Shown here in pieces: positions 30,980 to 40,901 of a DNA stretch of 64,000 nt (position 1 is its first letter; each line of letters begins with the position of its first letter). The notes beneath the pieces were generated by a model. That model was given only the letters and a program-made list of their open reading frames with translations. It had not been told where the DNA came from and made no database searches. This stretch comes from Acinetobacter equi. GTDB taxonomy: Bacteria; Pseudomonadota; Gammaproteobacteria; Pseudomonadales; Moraxellaceae. The stretch covers positions 1,736,001 to 1,800,000 of the forward strand of contig NZ_CP012808.1 of assembly GCF_001307195.1 (NCBI RefSeq), in the 5' to 3' direction. The position numbers were made by a program, and so were the translations under genes.

Positions 30980-31879
30980 TTAAAAATGAACTTCATCAAT
31001 ATGACTATTTACGATATTAAGCCAAGCACGTGTAGCAGGATTCATCACTACAGTTGTATTCCACGCCATATTTAAAGTCCAATTCAAATTTGGATGAGTC
31101 AATAAAGAAACATTATATTTAGAGGAATCTAATCGGTCGCAATAAATTTGCGGTAATAGTGCAATACCTACATTAGACTCGACCATTTTGGCAATAAAGT
31201 CCCATTGGCTACTCTTACACACAACTTGTGGCTCAAAACCAACATAATGGCAGGCTTGTATAATGATATTATTTAAGGTGAAGGTATCATTATATAGTAA
31301 AAAAGCCTCATGTCTGAGTTCATTTAGTGAGATTTGTTGACGTTTATGCCATTGCGAGTGTTTTGGAGAAAGCACACATAATGGTGAGTCCATGACTTGA
31401 ATTCCGCTGAGTTGCGGTTTTAAATGACCTAAGATAATACCAACATCAATTCGCTTTTCTAAAATAGCAGCTTCAATACCAGAAGCTCCAACCTCTAAGA
31501 AACTAAGTTCAACATCAGGGTATTTTTTATGAAATTTTGCAATTAATGTACTGAGTAAAACAGATGCTAAAGGGGGAAGCCCTAAAATTAATTTACCTTG
31601 TTTTAACGTTTTAACTTGTAGAATAGTCTCAGCCATGCGCTGTTGTTCACTGAGAATAACAAGAGCATGTTGATATATTTTTTCACCTATAAAAGTAAGT
31701 GTAGCATCACGTTTACGGCCAGCAAAACCTTTGTGAAAAAGAGCGACTTCGATTTCTTCTTCTAATTGTCGAATGATTTTACTCAGTGTAGGTTGCGTTA
31801 CACAAAGTTCTTCAGCAGCTAAACTAAAGCTTTTTTTCTGCACAATTTTCACAAAAGCATTAAGTGCTTTAATATCCAT
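30980..31879 (-). CDS. LysR-family regulator, divergent from cidA/lrgB-type genes
   Basis: The 299-residue protein has the LysR helix-turn-helix at the N-terminus (FVKIVQKKSFSLAAEELCVT, QPTLSKIIRQLEEEI) and the co-inducer domain with GKLILGLPPLASVLLSTLIA. It is transcribed away from the CidA/LrgB pair, 99 bases apart, the arrangement known for CidR-type activators of holin-like genes. It probably regulates that pair in response to a metabolite such as acetate, by analogy only. Confidence 0.92.
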   Translation of the reverse strand: MDIKALNAFVKIVQKKSFSLAAEELCVTQPTLSKIIRQLEEEIEVALFHKGFAGRKRDATLTFIGEKIYQHALVILSEQQRMAETILQVKTLKQGKLILGLPPLASVLLSTLIAKFHKKYPDVELSFLEVGASGIEAAILEKRIDVGIILGHLKPQLSGIQVMDSPLCVLSPKHSQWHKRQQISLNELRHEAFLLYNDTFTLNNIIIQACHYVGFEPQVVCKSSQWDFIAKMVESNVGIALLPQIYCDRLDSSKYNVSLLTHPNLNWTLNMAWNTTVVMNPATRAWLNIVNSHIDEVHF

Positions 31880-31898
31880 TTAGATTATTCCAAATTGG

Positions 31899-31930
31899 CA
31901 TAATTATTATTTTATTATTCATAATTTATA
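31899..31930. promoter_or_regulatory. Possible LysR operator
   Basis: In the 99-base divergent region, ATAATTATTATTTTATTATTC followed by ATAATTTAT contains AATTAT...ATAATT symmetry and T-N11-A spacing expected for LysR sites. Low complexity limits confidence. Confidence 0.3.
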
Positions 31931-31978
31931 GATGAGTTCAATCTTAAAATAGCATTAATCCAATTAAATTAGTCAGCT

Positions 31979-32413
31979 ATGTCTATTCAGATTAAATCGA
32001 ATAAATTTTTCAATACAGTAAAAGTATTTGCTCAGATTGGTTTACTTATGCTGATTTGGTGGGTCAGTGCATTTATTCAACACACTTTTTCTTTGCCAGT
32101 TTCGGCAGGTGTGATTGGTTTATTGATTTTATTATTCGCTTTAATGACAGGGCTTTTTAAACTGAAATGGATTAAACAAGGTTCCGATTTAATTTTGGCT
32201 GAATTGGTTTTATTTTTTGTACCTTGTGTGATTGGTATTGTGAAATATCAAGAGTTATTACTTGCTCAAGGTTTACAGTTGGTTGCTTCAGTTGTGATAG
32301 GAACATTTTGTGTCATGATTGTGACCGCATATATGGTTCATTTAGGATTTAAGTTTGAATCGTATTTAAAAAATAAAAATAAGTTCAAGCAAAATGTTGG
32401 AGATATAAAATGA
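31979..32413 (+). CDS. CidA/LrgA-family holin-like protein
   Basis: A 144-residue inner-membrane protein with four hydrophobic segments. The segment SAFIQHTFSLPVSAGVIGLL and GLFKLKWIKQGSDLILAELV correspond to the CidA/LrgA signature (LPGSVIGM-type and LLF-FVP type; here LFFVPCVIGIVKY). Such proteins are linked to cell-wall lysis control or to metabolite export. The 3' end overlaps the next gene by 4 bases (ATGA), so they form a pair. Confidence 0.9.
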   Translation: MSIQIKSNKFFNTVKVFAQIGLLMLIWWVSAFIQHTFSLPVSAGVIGLLILLFALMTGLFKLKWIKQGSDLILAELVLFFVPCVIGIVKYQELLLAQGLQLVASVVIGTFCVMIVTAYMVHLGFKFESYLKNKNKFKQNVGDIK

Positions 32414-33102
32414 ATAATATCGCCATTATCTGCTTTGTGTTGACTTTAATTGCCTATGTGCTGGTTAAAAAACTTTATAAAAAATATCCATATATGCTGC
32501 TATCTCCAGCGCTATTTGTACCTTTTTTAATGATTGTTTTTATGATGAGTTTTCAAGTGTCATATGAAACATATATGGAAAAAAGTCAGTGGATTATGTG
32601 GATGTTGGGACCTGCAACAGTTGCATTTGCGATTCCTATTTATGAGTATCGACAGGTTATTCGTAGCCATCTTATTTCAATGAGTTTGGGTATTATTTTA
32701 GGAATGGTAAGTGGTGTGGTGAGTGCTTTTTATTTAGCGCAATTTTTTAGTTTTAATCAAGAAACAACATATAGTTTAATGGCACGTTCAATTTCTACCC
32801 CATTTGCTATGGAGTTAACGCAAAATATTGGTGGTTCTGTAGAACTGGTAATTTTATTTACCATGATTACGGGTATTGCAGGTGTTGCAATTGGTGATGT
32901 CGTTTTGGCAGGTTTGAAACTTCATTCTAAATTTGCACAGGGCGCTGCATTAGGAAACTCTGCACATGGATTTGGTACAAGTAAAGCTTTTATACGACAC
33001 AAAGAAGAGGGTGTTGTTGCTTGTTTAAGTATGGTTTTAGCAGGTGTATTTATGGTGTTATTTGGGCCACAAATTATTCATTTGGTTATTTGGTTTTTAT
33101 AG
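32410..33102 (+). CDS. LrgB/CidB-family membrane protein
   Basis: The 230-residue partner of the CidA-type protein. It has about seven transmembrane segments and the LrgB signature: SISTPFAMELTQNIGGS, ITGIAGVAIGDVVL and the HGFGTSKAF motif. In Bacillus and Arabidopsis the LrgAB family exports pyruvate or glycolate; in Staphylococcus it affects autolysis. Translation is coupled to the preceding gene. Confidence 0.94.
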   Translation: MNNIAIICFVLTLIAYVLVKKLYKKYPYMLLSPALFVPFLMIVFMMSFQVSYETYMEKSQWIMWMLGPATVAFAIPIYEYRQVIRSHLISMSLGIILGMVSGVVSAFYLAQFFSFNQETTYSLMARSISTPFAMELTQNIGGSVELVILFTMITGIAGVAIGDVVLAGLKLHSKFAQGAALGNSAHGFGTSKAFIRHKEEGVVACLSMVLAGVFMVLFGPQIIHLVIWFL

Positions 33103-33118
33103 TCAGTATGTAGTGCAT

Positions 33119-33144
33119 AAAAAAACCGCTTCGATAGCGGTTTT
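33119..33144 (+). terminator. Terminator after the LrgB gene
   Basis: AAAACCGCT, loop TCGAT, AGCGGTTTT, flanked by A- and T-runs; it also serves the converging PAP2 gene. Confidence 0.85.
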
Positions 33145-33162
33145 AAAATAAGCAAAATTAAT

Positions 33163-33759
33163 TTATTTAATGAAGCCTTTTTGAATAAGCTTGTTAAATA
33201 TTTGATGATAAATGCTCAAAATAAAATGCATAATTTTATCCTGATATTTATTCCAAAGTCCTAATCCAAAATAATTGACGATGAATGCTAACAAGAAGCC
33301 ACCTAAAATATCCATTGGAAAATGGACACCAACAAATATACGAGACCAACCCACAAGCCACGCAACAAAAATTAAAGCGATACCTAATTTTTTAAAAGGT
33401 GAAAATAAATAGGAAAAGGCAATACTGCTAAAAATAAACATATGATTACTTGGAAAAGCACCATTAGCAGTATGTTCAATTAAAGGGAAACCTAAGTTAA
33501 GTACAAAGGGGCGTGGTAAATCAAAAATATAAGAAATGAGTTGACTAATACAGCCACCAATTAGGGTAAAAAGAAATGCCTTCATTAAATAGCGTTTAAC
33601 AACCTCATTTCCCCACAACCAAAATATAATAAATATAATCGTTGTAATATAGAGCAGGTCTTTTGCAATAAATATACCAAATTGATTTAAGGTATTTGAA
33701 AGTTGATTGCCTGAGTTAATATATAAAAAAAGATTTTGGTTAAGATCTGACAAGGTCAT
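33163..33759 (-). CDS. PAP2-family phosphatase, undecaprenyl-diphosphatase type
   Basis: An integral membrane phosphatase of 198 residues from the ATG at 33759 (a TTG at 33771 is also in frame; neither has a clear ribosome binding site). The three PAP2 motifs are visible: K...RPF (KAFLF...DLPRPF), PSNH and SRIFVGVHFPMDILGG. BcrC-like members dephosphorylate undecaprenyl pyrophosphate to recycle the peptidoglycan lipid carrier. PSNH instead of the usual PSGH is also seen in BcrC-type enzymes. Confidence 0.88.
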   Translation of the reverse strand: MTLSDLNQNLFLYINSGNQLSNTLNQFGIFIAKDLLYITTIIFIIFWLWGNEVVKRYLMKAFLFTLIGGCISQLISYIFDLPRPFVLNLGFPLIEHTANGAFPSNHMFIFSSIAFSYLFSPFKKLGIALIFVAWLVGWSRIFVGVHFPMDILGGFLLAFIVNYFGLGLWNKYQDKIMHFILSIYHQIFNKLIQKGFIK

Positions 33760-33820
33760 AAGAAAATTCAAAAATAATAATGGTCATATAATGTTTATAA
33801 TTATACGAAGTTAAAATAGG

Positions 33821-33848
33821 AAAAAGACAACAGATTTGTTGTCTTTTT
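33821..33848 (-). terminator. Terminator of the SIMPL gene
   Basis: AAAAAGACAAC, loop AGATTT, GTTGTCTTTTT. It lies about 60 bases after the stop of the minus-strand gene that ends at 33910. Confidence 0.8.
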
Positions 33849-33909
33849 AATGCTTTTAAAGTTTGATATTTAACGTATAAATCAAAAATGATGCTGTACT
33901 TTAAAAGAA

Positions 33910-34611
33910 CTATTTAAATTGAATAGTTCCATTAGCATTGACCACAATTTTAGTTTCACCACTTGCCACATTTTGTTCTGGAATGCTATCCGTAGCAAAC
34001 TTAGCACTTGCAGCACGCATAACAATTGGTGCTTGATATTGTGTATTGGTATTTAAATTAATATTCACAAGATGATAGCCATTTTTATTCCAAGCTTCTG
34101 CAAGTGATTGAGCACGTTGTTGGAAGTTTTTAGATGCTTCAACAAGTAATTCATTTTCTACTTTTTTACGCTGATTTTCTGATACAGAAAAATTAATTGA
34201 TTGCGTTTGAAAGTTTTTTTGTAACTCGCTAATTAATTGACTAGTGGCTTGAAAGTCTGTGCTTTTAATTTGAATTTCAGCACGACTACGCCATTCTTTT
34301 AACTTTTTATTGTCATTGTCGTAAACTGGGTAAGAGCTTTGTGAGCCTGTATTTGTTTTAACCGAAGGATATTTTTGAGCTGTGGTTAGTGCTTTATTCA
34401 TTAATGAATTAATTTGACTAGCCAATTGAGCAGGTTGCTTATTAGATTGCTCAATATATAACACAGCATACATTTCATCATTTGAAACATCACGTGATGA
34501 TTCTGATTGAATATTAGCAATATTATAATTAATAGTATCTGAAGCATGGGTGAATATAGTAGTACCCATAAATATACTAAATATAATAGGCAGTTTTGTA
34601 ATATTATACAT
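33910..34611 (-). CDS. SIMPL (DUF541) domain periplasmic protein
   Basis: From the ATG at 34611 the protein has 233 residues with a signal peptide (MYNITKLPIIFSIFMGTTIF, then THA). A GGGGA lies 8 bases before this ATG; an upstream in-frame start at 34653 adds 14 residues. The mature part matches the SIMPL/DUF541 fold: repeated alternation of strand and helix, SRAEIQIKSTDFQATSQLIS, and a C-terminal VASGETKIVVNANGTIQFK. Related proteins (BP26/OMP28) form periplasmic channels or octamers; the role here is unknown. Confidence 0.85.
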   Translation of the reverse strand: MYNITKLPIIFSIFMGTTIFTHASDTINYNIANIQSESSRDVSNDEMYAVLYIEQSNKQPAQLASQINSLMNKALTTAQKYPSVKTNTGSQSSYPVYDNDNKKLKEWRSRAEIQIKSTDFQATSQLISELQKNFQTQSINFSVSENQRKKVENELLVEASKNFQQRAQSLAEAWNKNGYHLVNINLNTNTQYQAPIVMRAASAKFATDSIPEQNVASGETKIVVNANGTIQFK

Positions 34612-34653
34612 AATGAAGTCCCCGAGATGATTTTTGTATACTAGGAATAGCAT

Positions 34654-35072
34654 ATTTTTTATTTGTGGTGCTTTTAGGTAGAAATTGTGGCATGAATGTA
34701 AAAAACACGCAAAACAATAAATAACGAATTAATATGTAAAAAATATTATAAATTAGTGATTTGTGCTGATTTTTTTATGAAAAAAAGATATGGAAAATAT
34801 TGATGAAAAAAAATTAAAAAATAGTGTTTTCTTATGCTTGTCACATAGTAAGATGATAATTCAATCTAATGATGGGCTTGATGTATATTTTCGATAAAAT
34901 TTAAATACTTTTAGTGATTAAAGGTGTTTATTTTCTATAAAAATTAGGTATCATCGCGCTCCTAGTTATTTAATACATCAAAATCTAACTAGATTCTATA
35001 AAGCACCGAGTCAAAGGACCGCAAGTCACCCGACTTATTTCTATCAACCCATATCAGAGATGGTAATTCGAT
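34654..35072. other. Upstream region and leader of dat-ddc
   Basis: No gene is recognised in 419 bases. Two-thirds is AT-rich. The last 90 bases hold the GC-richer leader listed separately. A TATCAT box (about 34951) preceded by ATTTTC-like sequence could be the dat promoter. Confidence 0.4.
35003..35036 (+). promoter_or_regulatory. Structured leader upstream of dat
   Basis: AAGTC (35023-35027), loop ACCC, GACTT (35032-35036) form a compact hairpin. An earlier GAGTC (35008-35012) can pair with the same GACTT, so two mutually exclusive folds exist. The segment is richer in G and C than its surroundings and ends 36 bases before the dat start. It might be a regulatory leader; no known riboswitch family was recognised. 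Confidence 0.35.
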
Positions 35073-36446
35073 ATGAGCGTTACTTCTGTAAACCCTGCCA
35101 CCAATTCCACAAACGAATACTACTTGACTCGCCAAAGTCAGATGGAATCGAATGTTCGTAGTTATCCACGTAAATTACCGTTAGCGATAGCGAAAGCACA
35201 AGGTTGCTGGGTTACCGATGTTGAAGGTACAACGTACCTCGATTGTTTAGCTGGGGCAGGAACATTGGCTTTGGGCCATAACCATCCTGCGGTAATTCAA
35301 AGTATTCAAGACACTATTGCAAGTGGTCTACCTTTACATACTTTGGATTTAACAACTCCTTTAAAAGATGCATTTACTGAAGCACTTCTTTCTTACCTGC
35401 CAGGTGGAAAAGAAGAATATTGCTTACAGTTCTGTGGTCCTTCTGGTGCTGATGCAACAGAAGCGGCTATTAAACTTGCAAAGACGTATACAGGTCGTAG
35501 CTCTGTGATTAGTTTCTCAGGTGGCTATCACGGTATGACTCACGGCTCTTTAGCTATGACAGGTAACTTGTCTGCTAAAAATGCCGTAAATGGTTTAATG
35601 CCAGGCGTTCAATTTATGCCTTATCCGCATGAATACCGTTGCCCACTTGGTTTAGGTGGTGAAGCGGGTGTTGACGCATTAACGTATTTCTTTGAAAACT
35701 TTATTGAAGACGTTGAAAGTGGTGTAACTAAGCCTGCTGCTGTGATTCTTGAAGCAATTCAAGGTGAAGGTGGTGTAGTTACAGCACCAACCAAATGGTT
35801 GAAAAAAATTCGTGAAGTAACTGAAAAACACAATATCGTGTTAATTCTTGATGAAGTTCAAGCAGGCTTTGCGCGTTCAGGTAAAATGTTTGCATTTGAA
35901 CATGCAGGTATTGAACCAGATGTTGTTGTAATGTCTAAAGCTGTAGGTGGTAGCTTACCACTTGCTGTATTAGGTATTAAACGTAAGTTTGATGCTTGGC
36001 AACCAGCAGGTCACACGGGTACTTTCCGTGGTAACCAATTGGCAATGGGTACAGGTCTTGCAACTTTGAATACAATCAAAGAGCAAAACTTAGCTCAAAA
36101 TGCACAAGATCGTGGTGATTTCTTACAAGCTGAAATTAAAAAATTAGCTGCTGAATTCCCATGTATTGGTAACGTGCGTGGCCGTGGTTTAATGATTGGT
36201 GTTGAAATCGTTGATGAGCGTCAAAAAGCTGATCATATGGGTTCTTTGCCAGGTGATTCTCAACTTGCAGCAGCAATTCAAGCAGCTTGTTTCGACAATA
36301 AATTATTGCTCGAAAAAGGTGGTCGTAACGGTACAGTAATTCGTTTACTTTGCCCGTTGATCATCAGTCAAGATGAATGTGTAGAAGTAATTGCTCGCTT
36401 TAAGAAAGCAGTTGCTGAAGCTCTTGTTGCAGTTCGAGGCGCGTAA
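35073..36446 (+). CDS. dat: Diaminobutyrate--2-oxoglutarate aminotransferase
   Basis: Dat makes L-2,4-diaminobutyrate from aspartate semialdehyde and glutamate. The 457-residue PLP enzyme of class III has [20 protein letters not shown], the [20 protein letters not shown] cofactor-binding segment and the Schiff-base lysine in [17 protein letters not shown]. It is followed after 2 bases by ddc; the two form the 1,3-diaminopropane pathway known in Acinetobacter, where the polyamine supports biofilm and motility traits in some species. Confidence 0.94.
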   Translation: MSVTSVNPATNSTNEYYLTRQSQMESNVRSYPRKLPLAIAKAQGCWVTDVEGTTYLDCLAGAGTLALGHNHPAVIQSIQDTIASGLPLHTLDLTTPLKDAFTEALLSYLPGGKEEYCLQFCGPSGADATEAAIKLAKTYTGRSSVISFSGGYHGMTHGSLAMTGNLSAKNAVNGLMPGVQFMPYPHEYRCPLGLGGEAGVDALTYFFENFIEDVESGVTKPAAVILEAIQGEGGVVTAPTKWLKKIREVTEKHNIVLILDEVQAGFARSGKMFAFEHAGIEPDVVVMSKAVGGSLPLAVLGIKRKFDAWQPAGHTGTFRGNQLAMGTGLATLNTIKEQNLAQNAQDRGDFLQAEIKKLAAEFPCIGNVRGRGLMIGVEIVDERQKADHMGSLPGDSQLAAAIQAACFDNKLLLEKGGRNGTVIRLLCPLIISQDECVEVIARFKKAVAEALVAVRGA

Positions 36447-36448
36447 TA

Positions 36449-37981
36449 ATGGTTGATTTTGCAGAACATCGTAAAGCGTTATTCTGCAATGATGCACAAT
36501 CCATTGCTGACTATCAGTCAGCAATGGGCGAAGCGGTTAAAGCCGTTTCTGCATGGTTGCAAAATGACAAAATGTACACCGGCGGCAGCATTAAAGATCT
36601 TCGCAGTGCAATTGCTTTCAATCCATCTAAAGATGGTATTGGTGTGCAAAAATCATTAGACCGTATGGTTGAGCTTTTCTTAAATAAAAGCTTAAAAGTA
36701 CATCATCCACATTCTCTAGCGCATTTGCATTGCCCAACAATGGTGACAAGTCAAATCGCAGAAGTATTAATCAATGCAACAAACCAATCTATGGATTCAT
36801 GGGATCAAAGCCCAGCGGGTTCATTGATGGAAGTTCAGTTAATTGATTGGTTACGTCAAAAAGTAGGTTATGGTGCAGGTCAAGCAGGTGTATTTACCTC
36901 TGGCGGTACACAGTCTAATTTGATGGGTGTACTTCTTGCGCGTGATGCTTGTATCGCGAAAAACTGGAAAGACGAAAACGGCAATCCGTGGTCTGTTCAG
37001 CGTGATGGCGTGCCTAACGAAGCAATGCGTAATGTTAAAGTTATCTGTTCTGAAAATGCACACTTCTCTGTGCAAAAGAACATGGCAATGATGGGCATGG
37101 GCTTCCAGTCTGTTGTGACTGTTCCTGTGAACGACAATGCTCAGATGGATGTTGATGCACTTGAAAAAACCATGGCTCACCTTCAAGCTGAAGGTAAGAT
37201 TGTGGCATGTGTTGTTGCAACTGCAGGTACAACTGATGCTGGTGCGATTGATCCATTAAAAGAAATTCGTGAAATCACCAATAAATATGGCACGTGGATG
37301 CATATTGACGCAGCTTGGGGTGGTGCACTGATTCTTTCTAATGATTATCGTTCTATGTTGGACGGTATTGAGCTTTCTGATTCAGTAACGCTTGATTTCC
37401 ATAAGCATTATTTCCAAACGATTTCATGTGGTGCGTTCTTACTTAAAGATGAAGCGAATTATCGTTTCATGCATTATGAAGCTGAGTATTTAAACTCTGC
37501 TTATGATGAAGAACATGGCGTACCAAACCTAGTATCTAAATCACTACAAACAACTCGTCGTTTTGATGCGTTGAAATTGTGGATGACAGTAGAAGCACTA
37601 GGTGAAGAGCTTTACGGTTCTATGATTGATCATGGTGTTGGTTTAACACGTGATGTTGCAGCTTATATTGATGCAACTGACGGTTTAGAAATGTTGGTTG
37701 ATCCACAATTTGCTTCTGTATTGTTCCGTGTAATTCCTGAAGGTTATCCAACAGAATTACTTGATACATTAAACCAAAATGTAGCAGATGAATTGTTTGC
37801 ACGTGGTGAAGCGAATATTGGTGTGACTAAAGTTGGTCAAGTTCAATCATTGAAAATGACAACTTTAAGCCCTGTTGCAACTTTAGATAACGTGAAGAAC
37901 TTACTTGCACTTGTGCTTGCAGAAGCTGATCGTATTAAAGATTCGATTGCAAATGGTACATATACACCACCAATTGATTAA
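36449..37981 (+). CDS. ddc: L-2,4-diaminobutyrate decarboxylase
   Basis: Ddc decarboxylates 2,4-diaminobutyrate to 1,3-diaminopropane. The 510-residue group II PLP decarboxylase shows [19 protein letters not shown], the [14 protein letters not shown] aspartate and the PLP lysine in [14 protein letters not shown] two-base gap and the shared orientation mean it is co-transcribed and probably translationally coupled with dat. Confidence 0.94.
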   Translation: MVDFAEHRKALFCNDAQSIADYQSAMGEAVKAVSAWLQNDKMYTGGSIKDLRSAIAFNPSKDGIGVQKSLDRMVELFLNKSLKVHHPHSLAHLHCPTMVTSQIAEVLINATNQSMDSWDQSPAGSLMEVQLIDWLRQKVGYGAGQAGVFTSGGTQSNLMGVLLARDACIAKNWKDENGNPWSVQRDGVPNEAMRNVKVICSENAHFSVQKNMAMMGMGFQSVVTVPVNDNAQMDVDALEKTMAHLQAEGKIVACVVATAGTTDAGAIDPLKEIREITNKYGTWMHIDAAWGGALILSNDYRSMLDGIELSDSVTLDFHKHYFQTISCGAFLLKDEANYRFMHYEAEYLNSAYDEEHGVPNLVSKSLQTTRRFDALKLWMTVEALGEELYGSMIDHGVGLTRDVAAYIDATDGLEMLVDPQFASVLFRVIPEGYPTELLDTLNQNVADELFARGEANIGVTKVGQVQSLKMTTLSPVATLDNVKNLLALVLAEADRIKDSIANGTYTPPID

Positions 37982-38000
37982 TTAATTGTTTGTGTAAAGG

Positions 38001-38025
38001 AAGGAGCTCTAATGAGCTCCTTTTT
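38001..38025 (+). terminator. Terminator after ddc
   Basis: AAGGAGCTC, loop TAAT, GAGCTCCTTTTT: a 9-base GC-containing stem followed by T-residues. Confidence 0.9.
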
Positions 38026-38286
38026 ATATACCTTTAATATAAGAGAACCGAGGTTTTTCTTTTTAGATTGGTTTTGATATGTAACAAAGCATTAGATAAG
38101 CGCCAAAAAATATTTTCATAAATATAAGACGTATCACTTTTTTATTATTAAAGTGAGGTGAATTACAAAAAAAGTTATAGTGAGGCTGAGTATAATAAAT
38201 AATTCCAAGATAGATAACTAATTGAATTTTATGAGCATTATTTATTTTAAAGTAACTCTATCGAATATCATAAAACCGTCATTAGT
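38026..38286. other. Region between ddc and the Pho box
   Basis: No gene seen. A weak second terminator-like element (AACC-GA-GGTT followed by TTTCTTTTT, about 38046-38066) and a 7-base hairpin TCACTTT/AAAGTGA (38134-38156) are the only structures noted. Confidence 0.35.
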
Positions 38287-38304
38287 CTGTAACTTCCTTG
38301 TCAT
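38287..38304 (+). promoter_or_regulatory. Pho box upstream of pstS
   Basis: CTGTAAC-TTCC-TTGTCAT matches the Pho box layout of two 7-base repeats (consensus CTGTCAT) with a 4-base spacer. It lies 93 bases before the pstS ATG, the expected place for PhoB activation under phosphate starvation. Confidence 0.72.
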
Positions 38305-38396
38305 ATTCTGAACTCAAAATGAAAGCATCTAAAAAGTACAGCACAACAGGTTAGTGGCGTACTTTTGAGTTTAAGCTTCATAAAAGAGAGAAGAAA

Positions 38397-39422
38397 ATGC
38401 GCCTAAAAACGATTGCGTTGATGTTTACAGCTTCTGGAGTGCTTGTAAGTACAGCCGCAAATGCAGCACGTGATACTATTCAAATTGCTGGCTCATCAAC
38501 AGTTTTACCTTATGCAAGTATTGTTGCTGAAGAGTTTGGTAATACATTTCCTCAGTTTAAATCACCTGTTGTTGGTTCTGGTGGTTCATCTGGTGGCTTA
38601 AAACAGTTTTGTAATGGTGTTGGTGATAACACAATAGATATCGCCAATTCATCTCGTAAAATTAAAGATACAGAATTAGCTGCTTGTAAAAAGGCTGGTG
38701 TAAATCAAGTTTTAGAAGTAAAAATTGGCTATGACGGCATTGTATTTGCCTCAAATGCAAAAAAATCTGCTTATAAATTACGCCCACAACATGTTTATGC
38801 AGCATTAGCAGCAGAATTACCATCAAATGGCAAAATGGTTCCGAACCCATATACACATTGGAATCAGATTGATAAAGCATTACCAAATGAACCAATTACC
38901 TTAGTCATTCCAGCATCAAACCATGGAACACGTGAAGTTTTCCAAGAAAAAATGGTTGATGCAGGATGTGAAACTTATGCTGCGATTAAAGCATTAGATA
39001 AAGATGCTCAAAAGAAAGCATGCTCAACATTTCGTAAAGATGGACGTGTTATTGAAATCTCAGGTGATTACACTGAAACTTTGGCACGTTTAAAAACATC
39101 ACCAAGTGCTGTGGGTGTATTTGGTTTAGGTTTCTATAATCAAAATAAAGATAAATTACGTGTCGCAACAGTAAATAATGTTGCACCTTCAGAACAGACT
39201 ATTTTAAATGGGTCATATCCTGTATCACGTCCATTGTACTTTTATGTCAAAGGTGAGCACTTAAAATCAATTAAAGGTTTACCACAATTTACTGAATACT
39301 TTTTAAGTAAAAAAGTTTCAGGTAAAGGTTCGAAATTAGATAAAGCAGGTTTAATTTCTTTATCAGATAAAGAACGTGCACAAATTTTAGCAAACTTTAA
39401 AGCTGGCAAAGCAGTAAAGTAA
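38397..39422 (+). CDS. pstS: Phosphate ABC transporter substrate-binding protein PstS
   Basis: PstS is the periplasmic phosphate-binding protein. The 341-residue product has a signal peptide (cleavage after NAAR or the preceding AANA), then QIAGSSTVLPYASIVAEEFG and the phosphate-site motif GSGGSSGGLKQFC. It belongs to the PstS subgroup with SSRKIKDTEL. It heads the pstSCAB operon behind a Pho box and is separated from pstC by a hairpin that would give it higher expression. Confidence 0.94.
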   Translation: MRLKTIALMFTASGVLVSTAANAARDTIQIAGSSTVLPYASIVAEEFGNTFPQFKSPVVGSGGSSGGLKQFCNGVGDNTIDIANSSRKIKDTELAACKKAGVNQVLEVKIGYDGIVFASNAKKSAYKLRPQHVYAALAAELPSNGKMVPNPYTHWNQIDKALPNEPITLVIPASNHGTREVFQEKMVDAGCETYAAIKALDKDAQKKACSTFRKDGRVIEISGDYTETLARLKTSPSAVGVFGLGFYNQNKDKLRVATVNNVAPSEQTILNGSYPVSRPLYFYVKGEHLKSIKGLPQFTEYFLSKKVSGKGSKLDKAGLISLSDKERAQILANFKAGKAVK

Positions 39423-39429
39423 AAAGATG

Positions 39430-39468
39430 AACTCGCCAATGATGAATTGATTTGATCATTGGTGAGTT
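39430..39468 (+). terminator. Intercistronic hairpin between pstS and pstC
   Basis: AACTCGCCAATGAT (39430-39443) pairs with ATCATTGGTGAGTT (39455-39468) over 14 bases with one G-T wobble. Only a short T-run follows, so it looks like an attenuator or 3' stabiliser that keeps pstS mRNA more abundant than the permease mRNA, as is common for binding-protein genes. Confidence 0.65.
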
Positions 39469-39521
39469 TTCAATATGAGTTTTTTTAAACAATATCATTG
39501 TTGAAAAACAGTGGAGAATGC

Positions 39522-40901
39522 ATGAATCTGCTACTCATAGGTGTTCTACTGGCATTGATTGCCATTGCCTATCAAATTGGTTTAGCAACAAGCCGTAAAT
39601 TAGCAGGCAAGGGAAATAATTCTGCAATGTTGCATTCACGCCCAGGTTATTATGGTGCGTTGGTTGCCTTGTGGTGTGGTCTTCCTGCTATTTTGATTTT
39701 ATTGGTTTGGAATATTGTTGAACCAATGATTTTACAACAGGTCATACTTAATCATGTGCCTGAAGCTATTATGGCAAGCTTAGATCAAGCAGATAAAGAA
39801 GTTTTAATTGATCGAGTTGAAGCTATTGCTTCAGGTTTTGGTGTGACTGATACACCTGCTGTTTATGAAATATCTGCGGCAAATCAACTTTCTCAATTGG
39901 CAATGATTACCTCATTTGCCAAATTTGCTATTGTGATTTGCGCTTCATTATTAGGTTTAGTTTGGGCAAAGAAAAAAGTAGAAAAACAATATCGTGCCCG
40001 TAATCAAGTTGAAAAAATAATTAATGTGGCTTTAGCACTATGTTCAGGAGTGGCAATTTTGACCACGATTGGCATTGTGATGTCTATGTTTAGTGAAGCC
40101 TTAAGATTTTTTAGTTTTGTTAGCCCTTTAGATTTCTTCTTTGGTACAGAGTGGAATCCTGGTTTTAGTACCTCAGGAAATGCAGAAGGGAGTTATGGGT
40201 TACTTCCGTTACTTTGGGGAACACTCATGGTCAGTGGAATAGCACTTTTAGTGGCTGTTCCAGTTGGACTTATGATTGCCATTTATTTAGCAGAATACGC
40301 ATCACCTAAATTTCGTTCTTGGGCAAAACCTGCTATTGAAGTATTAGCGGGTATTCCAACAATTGTATATGGCGTATTTGCTTTAATGATTATTGGCCCA
40401 TTTCTAAAAATGTTGGGTGCTCTTGTTGGAATTGATATTAATGCGACAAGTGCTTTAACTGCGGGTTTAGTCATGGGAATTATGATTATTCCATTTGTAT
40501 CTTCATTATCTGATGACATTATTACCCAAGTTCCTCGTGCATTAAGAGATGGCTCTTTGGGCTTGGGTGCAACAAAATCTGAAACAATTCGACAAGTCGT
40601 ATTACCAGCGGCTTTACCAGGAATTATTGGTGCATTTTTATTGGCAGCATCACGTGCAATTGGTGAAACCATGATTGTGGTGTTAGCGGCAGGAAATAGC
40701 CCATTACTTCATGTAAATCCATTAGAAGCGGTTTCAACAGTAACGATTACGATTGTGAATCAATTAACTGGAGATACAGATTTTGCAAGCCCGCAAGCAT
40801 TGGTGGCATTTGCTTTAGGATTGACCTTATTTGTAATTACCTTGGGTCTAAACATTGTGGCACTTTATATTGTGCGTAAATACCGTGAGCAATATGACTA
40901 A
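39522..40901 (+). CDS. pstC: Phosphate ABC transporter permease PstC
   Basis: PstC is one of two membrane subunits of the Pst phosphate importer. The ATG at 39522 has GTGGAG 8 bases upstream and is preferred to an in-frame TTG at 39498; it gives 459 residues, with a long N-terminal extension typical of the larger PstC variants. The C-terminal half has the permease fold with the EAA-type loop GATKSETIRQVVLPAALPGI. The stop overlaps the start of pstA (TAATG). Confidence 0.92.
   Translation: MNLLLIGVLLALIAIAYQIGLATSRKLAGKGNNSAMLHSRPGYYGALVALWCGLPAILILLVWNIVEPMILQQVILNHVPEAIMASLDQADKEVLIDRVEAIASGFGVTDTPAVYEISAANQLSQLAMITSFAKFAIVICASLLGLVWAKKKVEKQYRARNQVEKIINVALALCSGVAILTTIGIVMSMFSEALRFFSFVSPLDFFFGTEWNPGFSTSGNAEGSYGLLPLLWGTLMVSGIALLVAVPVGLMIAIYLAEYASPKFRSWAKPAIEVLAGIPTIVYGVFALMIIGPFLKMLGALVGIDINATSALTAGLVMGIMIIPFVSSLSDDIITQVPRALRDGSLGLGATKSETIRQVVLPAALPGIIGAFLLAASRAIGETMIVVLAAGNSPLLHVNPLEAVSTVTITIVNQLTGDTDFASPQALVAFALGLTLFVITLGLNIVALYIVRKYREQYD

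Noticed and set aside
36453-36659. Alternative-frame open frame inside ddc
   Set aside because: It lies within the well-supported ddc coding sequence and shows no family motif.
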